This document shows, in pieces, positions 8,499 through 18,875 of a stretch of 64,000 bases of DNA. This stretch comes from an uncultured Bacteroides sp. (GTDB taxonomy: Bacteria > Bacteroidota > Bacteroidia > Cytophagales > Cyclobacteriaceae). The notes beneath the pieces are model-generated. The model was not told the DNA's origin. It did not search any database and saw only the letters and a list, made by a program, of their open reading frames with translations. Every line of letters starts with the position of its first letter. The stretch's first letter is position 1. The stretch covers positions 62,001 to 126,000 of the forward strand of contig CABHOV010000073.1 in NCBI GenBank assembly GCA_902168185.1, read 5' to 3'. The translations under genes and the position numbers were made by a program.

Positions 8499-10451
8499 TC
8501 ATTGAAGCAATGACTGAAGGATCGTCTCTGAGTCAGCATATCCCATTTGTTTTAGTCTTTTGAAATCGCTGATGGCGCGTTTTTTCTCGCCCATGCCAAT
8601 GTATGCTTTACCCCTATAGTACAATGCTTCTAAATTGGTGGGATTTGTGTCTAGAGCTTTGTTGAATTCTTGTATGGATATACTATAATTCTTGAGGTGA
8701 TAGTTGAGTTGTCCTTTCAGGAAAATTACTCGGGAATATATTTGCTTGTCAAAATATTCCGGATGAAATCTTTTGAGGGCTTGGTCAATCATTTGTTGAG
8801 CATCGTCCCACTTTCGCTGGCCCAAAAATAATTCAGTTTTGTACATAAAAGGAGCAATGCGCTCGGGCATAGCTTCTGAATACTCAGATAGTGTCTCAAG
8901 GGCACTTGCCGTATCTTTTAACGTTACATAGCTCTTTGCTACATATTCATAAAGTCGCCAATTAAAACGATCATATTTCAGTGATTTTCTGAAATCGTCA
9001 TTGGCCCCTCTCTCATCACCAATCTGCGATCTGCACACGCCTCGTTGATTTAAAATTTCGAAGTCAGCAGTGTCAGATTTGAGATATCTCGAAAGGTCAA
9101 TGATGGCACCGTAGTAATCTTTCTGAGCTGCCTTGATTAAGCCTCTTAACCTATATGTAAGCATAAGTTGAGGTTGTAAACGCGCCATCTCGTTAAGATC
9201 CGCATAAGCGCCTTTCCAATCTTTTAATTCATATCTATAGATCGCTCGTTTCTTATGAGCATCCACTATTTCATTATCTAATGCAAGTGCTTTGTCATAG
9301 TATATAAGTGCTGAGTCATGTTTTTCCTGGTGCTCAAATGCTAATGCCTCCAAAAAATAAACTGTGGCTGACGGCTGAATTTTCTCAGCGGCTTTAAAAT
9401 TTTCAATTGCTTTTTTGTTCTCCTCAGCGAGTAAAAAACAAAAACCCTTTCTAAAAAAGCGCATTGCCTTTTCATCAAGTCCATAACTAAACCGTACTGC
9501 ATACGAAGTGGCATATTGAATATCAATCCGCTTGTCTAACAGCGTTTCTCCTCTTCTGAAATGCTCTTCGTTTTCAGGATTAGCCATTATAGCTTTTCGT
9601 AAATCATTAAAGGCTTGGTCAAAATTCTCAAGCTCGATATTTAAGAATCCCCGTAAGGTGACGAAAAAAGAATTTTCAGGGTTATAGAGTACAAGTTTAT
9701 CCCAGTCACCAATGGCCTTCGCTGGTTGTTCAAGGTATAAATATGACAGGCCTCGCCAGAAGAGTGCTTCTCTATAGAGGGAGTCGCATTTGATTGCCTG
9801 ATCAAAATATACTATAGCACTCTTGTTCTTATTTTTACTGAGTTCGTTAAACTTAATAAGGCCTTCCATTAAGTAAGCATTGGGAAACTTTGGGTCAAGT
9901 TCATGGCATTTTTCAATGTATTTTATCGACTTACGTGTATTGCCGCGGGTGAACTCTACCATGCTCAAGTTGAAGTATCCACGGATGAAAGTTGGGTTTA
10001 TACCGATGGCTTTGTCATAGCAGGATTCTGCTTTTTCGAGCTTAGAACGTTGCTGGTATATTTCCCCTAACAGTATCCAGGTTTCGCTGCTTTTCGGATC
10101 TATAGCGATAGCCGCTTCAAAATCCTTCTGTGCTTTATCAAAGTCTTCGAGCAATTTATAGCAGACACCTCTGTAGTAAAACGCGGGTAAAAAAGTTGGC
10201 AGTTGCTGAATGACTTCATCAAAATTATGAATGGCAACATCGGGATTATCTTCTCCCAGCTCAGCAAGTCCATTGTTCATGGCAGCCTGAGTTTTTCCTG
10301 CCATACTCCATGCGAACTTCACTTCAGGGTATGATTTGTTATCTATTGCAGGTAACAGGTTTTCCTGAAAGTATCTTGCAAATCTAACCTGACAAATGGC
10401 AAGGTCACCGATAAGCAAAACGATTATTAAAACGGACAAAGATTTTGCCAT
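8499..10451 (-). CDS. Secreted/periplasmic tetratricopeptide-repeat protein
   Basis: A protein of about 650 residues made almost wholly of TPR units, for example AFYYRGVCYKLLEDFDKAQ and ALYYRGKAYIGMGEKKRAI. The alternating A/Y-R-G and A-x-x-D-F patterns run from residue about 65 to the end. A signal peptide (MAKSLSVLIIVLLIGDLAIC) begins at the ATG at 10451. The frame also opens from a TTG at 10472, but those seven extra residues precede the signal peptide, and an AGG lies just before 10451, so I take the ATG. TPR arrays bind partner proteins; the partner is unknown. It starts 22 bases after the aldo/keto reductase stop, so the two probably share a transcript. Confidence 0.8.
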   Translation of the reverse strand: MAKSLSVLIIVLLIGDLAICQVRFARYFQENLLPAIDNKSYPEVKFAWSMAGKTQAAMNNGLAELGEDNPDVAIHNFDEVIQQLPTFLPAFYYRGVCYKLLEDFDKAQKDFEAAIAIDPKSSETWILLGEIYQQRSKLEKAESCYDKAIGINPTFIRGYFNLSMVEFTRGNTRKSIKYIEKCHELDPKFPNAYLMEGLIKFNELSKNKNKSAIVYFDQAIKCDSLYREALFWRGLSYLYLEQPAKAIGDWDKLVLYNPENSFFVTLRGFLNIELENFDQAFNDLRKAIMANPENEEHFRRGETLLDKRIDIQYATSYAVRFSYGLDEKAMRFFRKGFCFLLAEENKKAIENFKAAEKIQPSATVYFLEALAFEHQEKHDSALIYYDKALALDNEIVDAHKKRAIYRYELKDWKGAYADLNEMARLQPQLMLTYRLRGLIKAAQKDYYGAIIDLSRYLKSDTADFEILNQRGVCRSQIGDERGANDDFRKSLKYDRFNWRLYEYVAKSYVTLKDTASALETLSEYSEAMPERIAPFMYKTELFLGQRKWDDAQQMIDQALKRFHPEYFDKQIYSRVIFLKGQLNYHLKNYSISIQEFNKALDTNPTNLEALYYRGKAYIGMGEKKRAISDFKRLKQMGYADSETILQSLLQ

Positions 10452-10473
10452 GACCTGGATTCGACTTGACAAT

Positions 10474-11445
10474 CTATTGTGACCACTGCGTTGGTGTTCG
10501 ATCCCAACGATGGTCTTTCAATTTTTTACGAAGTGATTCCTCCAGTTTCTTTCCGTCACTTGTGCCAGTGTTTGCTTCTACATTGCGCACTTTGCGCATG
10601 CCTGGAATAATGGTGTGAACATCATCGTTACAAAGGATAAAACGAAGCGCCATTTCAGCCATCGTCATGCCTGCAGGTATATATGGACGCAATGCGTCTG
10701 CGTGGTCTACGCTTGAATTTAAATTCTCCGGTACGAAGTACGTTGAACGCCAGTCATCTTTTGGAAACACGGTATCTTTCGTGAGCGTACCTGTCAGTGT
10801 TCCTTCATCAAATGGCACACGCGCAATGACACCTATATCCAGCTTGCGGCAGAGTGGGAAAAGGTTGTCTTCCGGAGCTTGATCGAAAATATTATAGATC
10901 ACTTGGACAGCATCAATCAATCCTGTTTTTAGGGTATCCAGTACGTTGTCTGGCTCCCAGCGATTAACGCTAACTCCAAAGTGTTGTACTTTTCCTTCGG
11001 CTTTTAATTTTTCAATCGCTCGTTTCCACTCATCATTGTTTGCCCATCCATCTTCCCACACGTGAAACTGTTGCAGATCAATGCTGTCAACATTCAGGTT
11101 CTTCAAGCTCTTTTCGGTATACTCGATGATATGAGATGCCGGGAAACAATCTTGTAAAGTAAACTCAGGCCTCGATGGCCATGTGAAATTTTTAGGAGGA
11201 ATCTTCGTAGCGATATATAGCTTCTTCCCGGCATTCTGCTTCACCACTTTACCAAGAATCTCTTCACTTTTGCCATTGCCATAACCCCAGGCTGTATCAA
11301 AAAAATTACAACCTAATTCAATAGAGCGTGCCAGCGCCTGGTCCACTTCCTGATTGTCAGCACCCGTCCAGCCAGCCAATCCCCACATACCATAGCCGAT
11401 TTCACTTACATTCCAGTTTGTTCTTCCAAAGCGTCTGTACTGCAT
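10474..11445 (-). CDS. Aldo/keto reductase
   Basis: NAD(P)H-dependent reductase of the AKR (beta/alpha)8 family, 323 residues. The catalytic tetrad is visible: Asp and Tyr in FFDTAWGYGNG, Lys in YIATKIPP, and His in QQFHVW. The start MQYRRFGRTNWNVSEIGYG is typical. The substrate is not predictable; many relatives act on sugars or small carbonyl compounds. It is divergent from prfC and followed immediately by the TPR gene. Confidence 0.9.
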   Translation of the reverse strand: MQYRRFGRTNWNVSEIGYGMWGLAGWTGADNQEVDQALARSIELGCNFFDTAWGYGNGKSEEILGKVVKQNAGKKLYIATKIPPKNFTWPSRPEFTLQDCFPASHIIEYTEKSLKNLNVDSIDLQQFHVWEDGWANNDEWKRAIEKLKAEGKVQHFGVSVNRWEPDNVLDTLKTGLIDAVQVIYNIFDQAPEDNLFPLCRKLDIGVIARVPFDEGTLTGTLTKDTVFPKDDWRSTYFVPENLNSSVDHADALRPYIPAGMTMAEMALRFILCNDDVHTIIPGMRKVRNVEANTGTSDGKKLEESLRKKLKDHRWDRTPTQWSQ

Positions 11446-11480
11446 TCCAGTGATATTTTACGTGTTTTGAAAATGATGTC

Positions 11481-11507
11481 TGTAAAGATTTCCCGATTTT
11501 CTTTACA
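11481..11507. promoter_or_regulatory. Inverted repeat between the reductase gene and prfC
   Basis: TGTAAAGA (11481-11488) and TCTTTACA (11500-11507) are perfect reverse complements 11 bases apart. The site ends 12 bases upstream of the predicted -33 element of prfC, a plausible place for a regulator to bind. Confidence 0.4.
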
Positions 11508-11518
11508 AAGCAAAATCG

Positions 11519-11552
11519 TTGTGATAAGGAAAACGCTATTTTCTTACTTTTG
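11519..11552 (+). promoter_or_regulatory. prfC promoter
   Basis: TTG at 11519-11521, 23 bases, then TACTTTTG at 11545-11552. This fits the Bacteroidota consensus TTG-N17-23-TAnnTTTG. It is followed by CGCC and predicts a leader of about 70 bases. Confidence 0.6.
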
Positions 11553-11611
11553 CGCCTCCATTCGTTAATCCCGAGCCGTGGCACTTTTAATCATGGCAGG
11601 TACAGTTAACG

Positions 11612-11624
11612 GATAATGATTATC
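11612..11624 (+). promoter_or_regulatory. Palindrome directly before the prfC start
   Basis: GATAATGATTATC is a perfect palindrome around its central base and ends four bases before the ATG. The preceding GTTAACGGATAAT resembles the GATAAC-type dispersed repeats. As RNA it could hide the start site; this is inference. Confidence 0.35.
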
Positions 11625-11628
11625 TCTT

Positions 11629-13206
11629 ATGAGCTTAGAACACGAAATATCAAAACGAAGAACCTTCGGAATTATAAGTCACCCCGATGCTGGTAAAACA
11701 ACGCTGACAGAAAAGCTGCTACTGTTTGGTGGTGCGATACAAAAAGCAGGCGCTGTAAAGTCTAGTAAAATAAAAGATCACGCTCGCTCCGACTGGATGG
11801 AGATCGAAAAGCAAAGAGGTATTTCGGTTGCTACATCTGTGATGGGTTTTAACTATAAAGATGTAAAGATCAATTTGCTGGATACACCAGGTCACCAGGA
11901 TTTTGCTGAAGATACATACCGTACACTCACTGCCGTTGATAGCGTTATCATGGTGATCGACTGTGTGAAGGGCGTTGAGATTCAAACTGAAAAACTGATG
12001 GAGGTTTGCCGTATGCGAAACACTCCGGTGATTTGTTTTATCAACAAGCTTGATCGTGAAGGCCGTGATCCATTTGAGTTGCTCGATGAAGTAGAAGAAA
12101 AACTGAACATCAAAGTTCGTCCGTTAAGCTGGCCGATCAGCATGGGAAAAACCTTTAAAGGTGTTTATAGTCTATATGAAAAGAGTCTTCATCTTTTTAC
12201 ACCAAGCAAGACTAAAGTTGAAGAAGGTATAGAAGTAAAAGATATCAATGATACAGTTGTTGATGATTATGTAGGTGAGAACAACGCGAAGCAATTGCGT
12301 GCTGATGTTGAGTTGATAGAAGGTGTATATCCTGATTTTAATGTAGAGGATTATCTTTCCGGAAAGGTCGCCCCGGTATTTTTTGGTAGTGCTGTTAATA
12401 ACTTCGGTGTACAGGAATTACTCGATACTTTTATTCGTATTGCACCACCGCCAATTCCTCGTGAGACAACGTTAAGGCTGGTGAAACCTATTGAAAGTAA
12501 ATTCTCAGGATTCATTTTCAAGATTCACGCGAACATGGATCCGAAGCACAGAAACCGTATAGCGTTCTTACGCATTTGCTCAGGGAAATTTGAGCGAGGT
12601 AGTAATTATCTTCATGTTCGTCAGTCAAAAGGAATTCGTTTTTCGAATGCTACAGCCTTCATGGCGCAAGATCGCGAAACCGTAGATGAGGCATGGCCTG
12701 GAGATATAGTGGGTCTTTACGATACAGGCAATCTTAAAATAGGAGATACCCTGACGGAAGGAGAAAAAATGATATATACCGGTATACCAAGTTTCTCTCC
12801 TGAAATTTTTAAGGAAGTAGTAAACATGGATGCCATGAAAACCAAGCAGCTTGAAAAAGGTTTGCTTCAGTTGATGGAGGAGGGTGTAGCGCAGTTATTT
12901 ACCTATGAGCTTGGAAAGAAAAAAGCGGTTGGCGTTGTAGGTGCACTCCAGTTTGAGGTAATTCAGTTCAGATTGAAGAACGAGTATGGTGCATCGTGTC
13001 AATTTGTTCCGCAGAATATATATAAGGCTTGCTGGATTAGCAGTAAAAATCCTCAAAAGCTAAATGAGTTTATCGACTCCAAACAACGACATATAGCACG
13101 TGATAAAGATGACAAGCTTGTGTTTATGGCAGAGTCGCGTGCATGGTTAAAAATGGTTCAGGATAATTTTCCTGACATTGAATTCCATTTTACATCAGAG
13201 TTTTAA
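11629..13206 (+). CDS. prfC: Peptide chain release factor 3
   Basis: Translational GTPase that recycles RF1/RF2 from the ribosome after termination. The 525-residue length is standard. GTPase motifs are G1 [15 protein letters not shown] (from residue about 17), G3 [11 protein letters not shown] (about 84) and G4 [12 protein letters not shown] (about 137). The C-terminal region ([18 protein letters not shown]) is RF3-specific and separates it from EF-G. The promoter region carries two palindromes. The stop overlaps the stop of the convergent Uma2 gene by four bases. Confidence 0.96.
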   Translation: MSLEHEISKRRTFGIISHPDAGKTTLTEKLLLFGGAIQKAGAVKSSKIKDHARSDWMEIEKQRGISVATSVMGFNYKDVKINLLDTPGHQDFAEDTYRTLTAVDSVIMVIDCVKGVEIQTEKLMEVCRMRNTPVICFINKLDREGRDPFELLDEVEEKLNIKVRPLSWPISMGKTFKGVYSLYEKSLHLFTPSKTKVEEGIEVKDINDTVVDDYVGENNAKQLRADVELIEGVYPDFNVEDYLSGKVAPVFFGSAVNNFGVQELLDTFIRIAPPPIPRETTLRLVKPIESKFSGFIFKIHANMDPKHRNRIAFLRICSGKFERGSNYLHVRQSKGIRFSNATAFMAQDRETVDEAWPGDIVGLYDTGNLKIGDTLTEGEKMIYTGIPSFSPEIFKEVVNMDAMKTKQLEKGLLQLMEEGVAQLFTYELGKKKAVGVVGALQFEVIQFRLKNEYGASCQFVPQNIYKACWISSKNPQKLNEFIDSKQRHIARDKDDKLVFMAESRAWLKMVQDNFPDIEFHFTSEF

Positions 13207-13772
13207 TCTAGGAAGGTAAAGATTTCCTTCAGATTAAATTTGAGATTGGTGAGAACGGTGGAGGAAACTTCACCTTCTTTCGCTACATGTAAATGAGGGA
13301 TGTCGGCATCTGCCTGATCATGCCTATATATTTCAAGAGTATGGTTGGCAGGATCTACAATCCAATATTCGCGAACGCCAATTTGCTGGTATACTCTTTT
13401 CTTCCGGTTGCGATCTGTAAAAATGTTGGAAGGCGAGATGATCTCAACCACCAGATCAGGAATGCCTTCGATGCCACGCTCTGTAATAATATTTTTCTTC
13501 TCTGCAGAGATAAATATAAGGTCTGGTTGAAATACATTTTTACGATCGATATAAAGATCGATCGGGGCGAAGAAAACGAAACCTCCACTTTTTCTGGCTT
13601 CTGCTTTTAAAAAATCATTGAGGTTACTGGATACATTTTGATGAAACGGTGTAGGTGCGGGCGACATAACGAGTTCTCCATTTATTAGCTCACAAGGAGT
13701 ATTCGATTCTTCCAGTTGCAGAAAGTCGTCAACAGTCCATTCTTTGCTGCGATCTATCGTTAATGTTTTCAT
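13203..13772 (-). CDS. Uma2-family (DUF820) endonuclease-fold protein
   Basis: A 189-residue protein of the restriction-endonuclease-like superfamily. The PD-(D/E)xK-type core is visible as QPDLIFIS, then [13 protein letters not shown], then [18 protein letters not shown]. The N-terminus ([20 protein letters not shown]) is usual for Uma2. These proteins are common in cyanobacteria and Bacteroidota and their role is not established; nuclease activity here is inferred from the fold. It is convergent with prfC (four-base overlap), and the RluA-family gene is divergent upstream. Confidence 0.85.
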   Translation of the reverse strand: MKTLTIDRSKEWTVDDFLQLEESNTPCELINGELVMSPAPTPFHQNVSSNLNDFLKAEARKSGGFVFFAPIDLYIDRKNVFQPDLIFISAEKKNIITERGIEGIPDLVVEIISPSNIFTDRNRKKRVYQQIGVREYWIVDPANHTLEIYRHDQADADIPHLHVAKEGEVSSTVLTNLKFNLKEIFTFLD

Positions 13773-13837
13773 ATCATTTGGAAAAAACCTTTATAAATAT
13801 ACCAACTTTTTCAGAAGTTTGACCCTAGCCAAATCTC

Positions 13838-14530
13838 ATGACAGCATCGAAGCCTTTTCATGTACTCTACGAAGACAATCATTTACTTGTTGTCAATAAG
13901 TCCAGTGGCGTGCTTGTGCAAGGCGATGCAACGGGTGATATACCACTTGTCGAACTTTGTAAGGACTATATTAAAGCGAAGTATAATAAACCGGGTGCTG
14001 TGTTTTTGGGAGTTGTTCATCGGCTCGATCGTCCTGTTAGCGGTGTCGTTGTATTGGCGCGTACTTCCAAATCGCTGGAGCGGATGAATGCATTATTCCG
14101 CGAGAAAGAAACAACAAAAACGTATTGGGCTATCGTTGCCAATAAACCTCTCAAGAGCGAGGACACTTTATTGCACTGGCTTTTAAAAGATGAAAAGAAG
14201 AACAAGACAACGGCCTTTAAAAAAGAAACAGTAGGAGCGTTGCGTTCTGAATTAAGCTATAAAGTTCTTGCGTCCGCTTCAGGGCATTGGCTACTGCAGG
14301 TAAATCCGGTTACAGGTCGCCCGCACCAGATACGTGTGCAGTTGGCGAGTATCGGTTGTGTTATCAAAGGGGATTTAAAATACGGCGATGATCAACCAAC
14401 CGATAATGGAAGTATTTATCTTCATGCCAGAAGACTTTCTTTTGTTCATCCTGTGAAGAAAGAAACGATGACTTTTGAAGCTCCGGTACCGACTATAGGG
14501 TTGTGGAATTATTTCCCTGAAATAGAATAA
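13838..14530 (+). CDS. RluA-family RNA pseudouridine synthase
   Basis: Isomerises uridines in rRNA or tRNA. The 230-residue protein has the catalytic-Asp motif HRLDRPVSGVVVLAR (from about residue 61) and the later PVTGRPHQIRVQLASIG and HARRLSFVHP that define the RluA group. It lacks an S4 RNA-binding domain, so it is the short form; the exact target (RluC/RluD/TruC-like) cannot be read. The stop is two bases before the next gene, the first of a three-gene operon. Confidence 0.9.
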   Translation: MTASKPFHVLYEDNHLLVVNKSSGVLVQGDATGDIPLVELCKDYIKAKYNKPGAVFLGVVHRLDRPVSGVVVLARTSKSLERMNALFREKETTKTYWAIVANKPLKSEDTLLHWLLKDEKKNKTTAFKKETVGALRSELSYKVLASASGHWLLQVNPVTGRPHQIRVQLASIGCVIKGDLKYGDDQPTDNGSIYLHARRLSFVHPVKKETMTFEAPVPTIGLWNYFPEIE

Positions 14531-14532
14531 AT

Positions 14533-14853
14533 ATGGCGAATACTTCTTGGATGGAAAGACTTAAACAGCGCTGGAAATTAGAAAGTATTTCTCAGGTTGT
14601 AATTGTTCTCACTGTATTTGCATGCACAGGGTTTACAGTTTTAGGTATCAAAAAACCTATCCTGCAGTTTCTTGCCGGGGAAAACGGCAACACAACGTTA
14701 GCTTCTATACTTTACTATATATTTATCCTCCCCCTCTATAATGTGATTTTATTAGGGTATGGTTTTCTGTTAGGTCAATTCACTTTTTTTTGGGAATTCG
14801 AAAAGCGCTCCGTTGGCAGGATTATTTCTGCTTTTCGAAAAACAAAAAAGTAG
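14533..14853 (+). CDS. DUF6787-family small membrane protein
   Basis: A 106-residue protein with the Bacteroidota-type start WMERLKQRWKLES, then two hydrophobic segments at about residues 20-42 and 58-84. A basic tail (FRKTKK) follows. The family has no known function. It is packed between the pseudouridine synthase (two bases) and a lipoprotein (six bases), so it is almost certainly co-transcribed with both. It may act at the inner membrane. Confidence 0.75.
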   Translation: MANTSWMERLKQRWKLESISQVVIVLTVFACTGFTVLGIKKPILQFLAGENGNTTLASILYYIFILPLYNVILLGYGFLLGQFTFFWEFEKRSVGRIISAFRKTKK

Positions 14854-14859
14854 TGGTTT

Positions 14860-15477
14860 ATGAGAAATATTTTATTCATGGTAGGGGCTATCCTGATAGT
14901 CACTGCATGCTCGTCTCCGAGATATACCTATAATTTCGATTACTACGATTATAACAGCGGAAGAAAGCATCATACGAAAACACCAGCGCATAACACTGCA
15001 GATGAACATCCTCTTTTATTGGAAGAGAGAACCCTGGTAGCGAGTGCGGCTCCTATTATACTTGCCAAGGAAGAAGAAACACCTTCAGAGAAAACAAGGT
15101 CAACCACTATAAAATCAAAAGCATCGAAGGTTACAGAAGTAAAAAACACCAAGGCATCGGAAGCTGCCGCAAAAGAAAATGCAGCAATTCTTGCAAAGCG
15201 GTATAAAGAGCTTTCTAAAAGTCAGCGCAAGGAGTTTAAGGCAGAGCTTAGAAAACAATTTAAAAGATATATGAACGCCAAGCGAACAGGAGATACCGTT
15301 GCTGCCAACAATGCCACCAGCACCATGGATAGTGATTTGAAAATGGCTATCATTTTCGGAGCGGTAGGATTAACCCTAACTTTATTTGGAGGGATTAACG
15401 AGGCTTTCTGGGTATTGGGTGTAATTGCGATTGTAGTAGGTGTAGTGTTTCTCGTGAAGTGGTTGGTGCGACAATAG
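14860..15477 (+). CDS. Lipoprotein with C-terminal membrane helices
   Basis: 205 residues. The start MRNILFMVGAILIVTACSS has a lipobox-like VTAC, so lipid attachment at Cys17 is expected. A Tyr/His-rich segment and a long Lys/Ala/Glu-rich, probably helical, middle follow. Near the end are two hydrophobic stretches (MAIIFGAVGLTLTLFGG and WVLGVIAIVVGVVFLV) and a basic tail. A lipid anchor plus transmembrane helices is unusual and implies retention in the inner membrane. I recognise no named family. Last gene of its operon, followed by a strong bidirectional terminator. Confidence 0.75.
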   Translation: MRNILFMVGAILIVTACSSPRYTYNFDYYDYNSGRKHHTKTPAHNTADEHPLLLEERTLVASAAPIILAKEEETPSEKTRSTTIKSKASKVTEVKNTKASEAAAKENAAILAKRYKELSKSQRKEFKAELRKQFKRYMNAKRTGDTVAANNATSTMDSDLKMAIIFGAVGLTLTLFGGINEAFWVLGVIAIVVGVVFLVKWLVRQ

Positions 15478-15507
15478 TTATAGGCTAAGGATAGATATAG
15501 TATGTAT

Positions 15508-15550
15508 AAAAAAAGAACCTCCGAAGACTATTCTCCGGAGGTTCTTTTTT
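15508..15550. terminator. Bidirectional terminator between the lipoprotein gene and atpC
   Basis: Arms AGAACCTCCG and CGGAGGTTCT are flanked by a run of A on the left and T on the right. The hairpin therefore works as an intrinsic terminator for the rightward operon and for the leftward atpDC transcript. Confidence 0.9.
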
Positions 15551-15568
15551 ATGTAAATGTATAGGGGC

Positions 15569-15814
15569 TTAAGCAGCGATGCCGTCAGCCAATAAAATTA
15601 CTTTATTCTTCAGAACTTCTACCACGCCTCCGGTAACAGCAATCTGATGAGCGCCATCTTTACCTTTATACTCAACAACACCTTCTTTTAACAAACTAAT
15701 AAGTGGTGCATGGTTATCCATTACCTGAAAAGAACCATCAGCACCTGGGAAAGTTGCTATGGTAACATTGCCTTCAAATATTTTTTTCTCCGGAGTTAGT
15801 ATTTCAAGATGCAT
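15569..15814 (-). CDS. atpC: ATP synthase F1 epsilon subunit (short form)
   Basis: The 81 residues cover only the N-terminal beta-sandwich (MHLEILTPEKKIFEGNVT..., FPGADGSFQVMDNHAPL). The C-terminal helical hairpin that inhibits ATP hydrolysis in E. coli is absent. Short epsilon subunits of this kind are usual in Bacteroidota. The protein joins gamma in the central stalk. It lies 91 bases downstream of atpD, with a stem-loop in the gap. The other ATP synthase genes are not in the window. Confidence 0.92.
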   Translation of the reverse strand: MHLEILTPEKKIFEGNVTIATFPGADGSFQVMDNHAPLISLLKEGVVEYKGKDGAHQIAVTGGVVEVLKNKVILLADGIAA

Positions 15815-15847
15815 AGAATCTGTGTGAAAAATTGGAGGATTAAACTA

Positions 15848-15891
15848 AAAGATTGAAAGGAGAAATTTGATTTCTTAACCTTCCAATCTTT
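15848..15891. repeat. Long imperfect hairpin between atpD and atpC
   Basis: The left arm (AAAGATTGAAAGG then AGAAAT) pairs with ATTTCT then CCTTCCAATCTTT around a three-base loop. There is one mismatch and a three-base bulge. It would form in the atpDC mRNA and could affect the atpD:atpC ratio or mRNA stability. The GATTGGAAGG wording resembles the GGAAGTC-type repeats elsewhere in the window. Confidence 0.65.
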
Positions 15892-15905
15892 CTAAGTATA
15901 TAGAA

Positions 15906-17432
<1,527 letters not shown>

Positions 17433-17453
17433 TCAGGGTTCTGAAATCGACCG

Positions 17454-17484
17454 CAAAAGTATGCAGTTAAGTACGAAGTACAAA
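17454..17484 (-). promoter_or_regulatory. atpDC promoter
   Basis: Read on the minus strand: TTTG (17484-17481), 19 bases, TACTTTTG (17461-17454), then CGG. This is a full match to the Bacteroidota -33/-7 consensus and predicts a leader of roughly 30-35 bases. The spacer contains the pair TACTTCGTACTT. Confidence 0.8.
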
Positions 17485-17568
17485 GGCATCGTGACTAATT
17501 ATTAAGTAATTAAAACAGCCTTTTTGATAGATGTTTGCGCAGTAAAAAAATGTGCAGCAGGCACACTT

Positions 17569-18789
17569 TCAGGCTGCATTTAATATGATCCGGAATGTTG
17601 TTCCCTGATTCTCTTCGGAAGATTTTACGAAAATTTTGCCGTTGTGGTACGTTTCGATAATTCGTTTGGCCAACGTTAAGCCCAAACCCCAGCCTCGCTT
17701 CTTTGTTGTAAAACCTGCACGGAAAACGGAGTCTATTTTAGAACGCGGAATGCCCTTCCCAGTATCGGAAACATCGATGAATACTTTTCCTTCATTCCCC
17801 CGAAGTATTTTAATGGCGATGGTGCCGGAATTACCCATGGCATCAACCGAATTTTTGCTCAAGTTTTCAATCACCCATTCAAATAACGGAGCGTGTACAT
17901 TAGCCGAGATATTATCGGAGAGGGTAAAGACTTCCATTCTGATTTTTGAAGAAACACGAGGGCGCAGGTAATTCACCACGTTGTTAATCAGTGTAACAAC
18001 GTTTTCTTTTTTCAACGTAGGTGTTGAGCCAATGCTTGAAAAACGTTCTGTAACGATGCGTAGCTTTTGGATGTCTTTCTCCAATTCTTCAACAACACCT
18101 TTTTCCTGCATGTCAGAATCCTCGCGAATCACTTCTACCCAGGCCATCAACGAAGATATAGGTGTACCCAACTGATGCGCTGTTTCTTTTGCAAGGCCAA
18201 CCCATACCCGGTTTTGTTCGGCCATCTTCGAATAGTTAAAAGCGAGGAATGAAATAAATCCAAACAGGGCAATGACTGATAATTGTATATATGGATAGGC
18301 AATGAGTTGTTTTAACAGAAACGAATTTTTGTAAAATATATACTGTGTGCCGAACACTTCGCTTGTCTGGGGATCCCGTAAGGTTACTGTAATGGGCTCA
18401 TAGATTTCTTTCATGATGCTCATTTCATTTTGAAGGTAGCTGTCTTTTCTTTTCTGTGACCACGACTCTTCAACGTCCAGATTTCTGTATGATAACACGG
18501 CCCCCTTTTCATCCGCCTGTATAATTGGAATCGAGTTGTTTTGAAAAAGAATTTCCTGGGCGATGAAATTCACATCACCATAAGTATCTTCTTCATTGGC
18601 GGTATACTCAATTGCTTTGGCGTATAGTTGTACCTGTTGCCGTTCGCGTCCTTTTAATTGATCAACCAGAATTTTAGTATAGTAAATAGAGCCTGCGCTG
18701 ATAAGGACAGAGACCGCCAGCACAACCCACTTGACAGCGGTATTGTTTTGATAAAAGCCGAGGCCAGGTATGGAGGAGAGCTTGCTCAT
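17569..18789 (-). CDS. Membrane sensor histidine kinase
   Basis: About 406 residues. One transmembrane helix lies near the start (KWVVLAVSVLISAGSIYY), then a periplasmic sensor region. A second helix follows (LSVIALFGFISFLAF). The kinase core has H-box ETAHQLGTPISSL, N-box ENLSKNSVDAMG, G1 DTGKGIP and G2 GWGLGLTLAKRI. The frame extends to 18849, but that part crosses the terminator of the upstream permease gene, so I start at the ATG at 18789. No response regulator lies beside it. The nearest gene upstream is an ABC exporter on the same strand, so it may answer to envelope stress, but that is a guess. Confidence 0.9.
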   Translation of the reverse strand: MSKLSSIPGLGFYQNNTAVKWVVLAVSVLISAGSIYYTKILVDQLKGRERQQVQLYAKAIEYTANEEDTYGDVNFIAQEILFQNNSIPIIQADEKGAVLSYRNLDVEESWSQKRKDSYLQNEMSIMKEIYEPITVTLRDPQTSEVFGTQYIFYKNSFLLKQLIAYPYIQLSVIALFGFISFLAFNYSKMAEQNRVWVGLAKETAHQLGTPISSLMAWVEVIREDSDMQEKGVVEELEKDIQKLRIVTERFSSIGSTPTLKKENVVTLINNVVNYLRPRVSSKIRMEVFTLSDNISANVHAPLFEWVIENLSKNSVDAMGNSGTIAIKILRGNEGKVFIDVSDTGKGIPRSKIDSVFRAGFTTKKRGWGLGLTLAKRIIETYHNGKIFVKSSEENQGTTFRIILNAA

Positions 18790-18810
18790 TCGTAACGTGA
18801 AAAGTAAATA

Positions 18811-18837
18811 AAAAAACCAGATGTACACTACACCTGG
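18811..18837 (-). terminator. Intrinsic terminator after the ABC permease
   Basis: On the minus strand CCAGGTGTA, a three-base loop and TACATCTGG (one G-U pair) are followed by TTTTTT. It lies 39 bases past the permease stop and upstream of the histidine kinase start. It supports the shorter kinase start and means the kinase has its own promoter or read-through. Confidence 0.8.
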
Positions 18838-18875
18838 CTTTATAATCAATTACGATTTATAGCGACTTCCGGAAG

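Noticed and set aside
18790-18849. Longer N-terminus for the histidine kinase
   Set aside because: It would cross an intrinsic terminator of the gene upstream; the ATG at 18789 gives a normal N-terminus.
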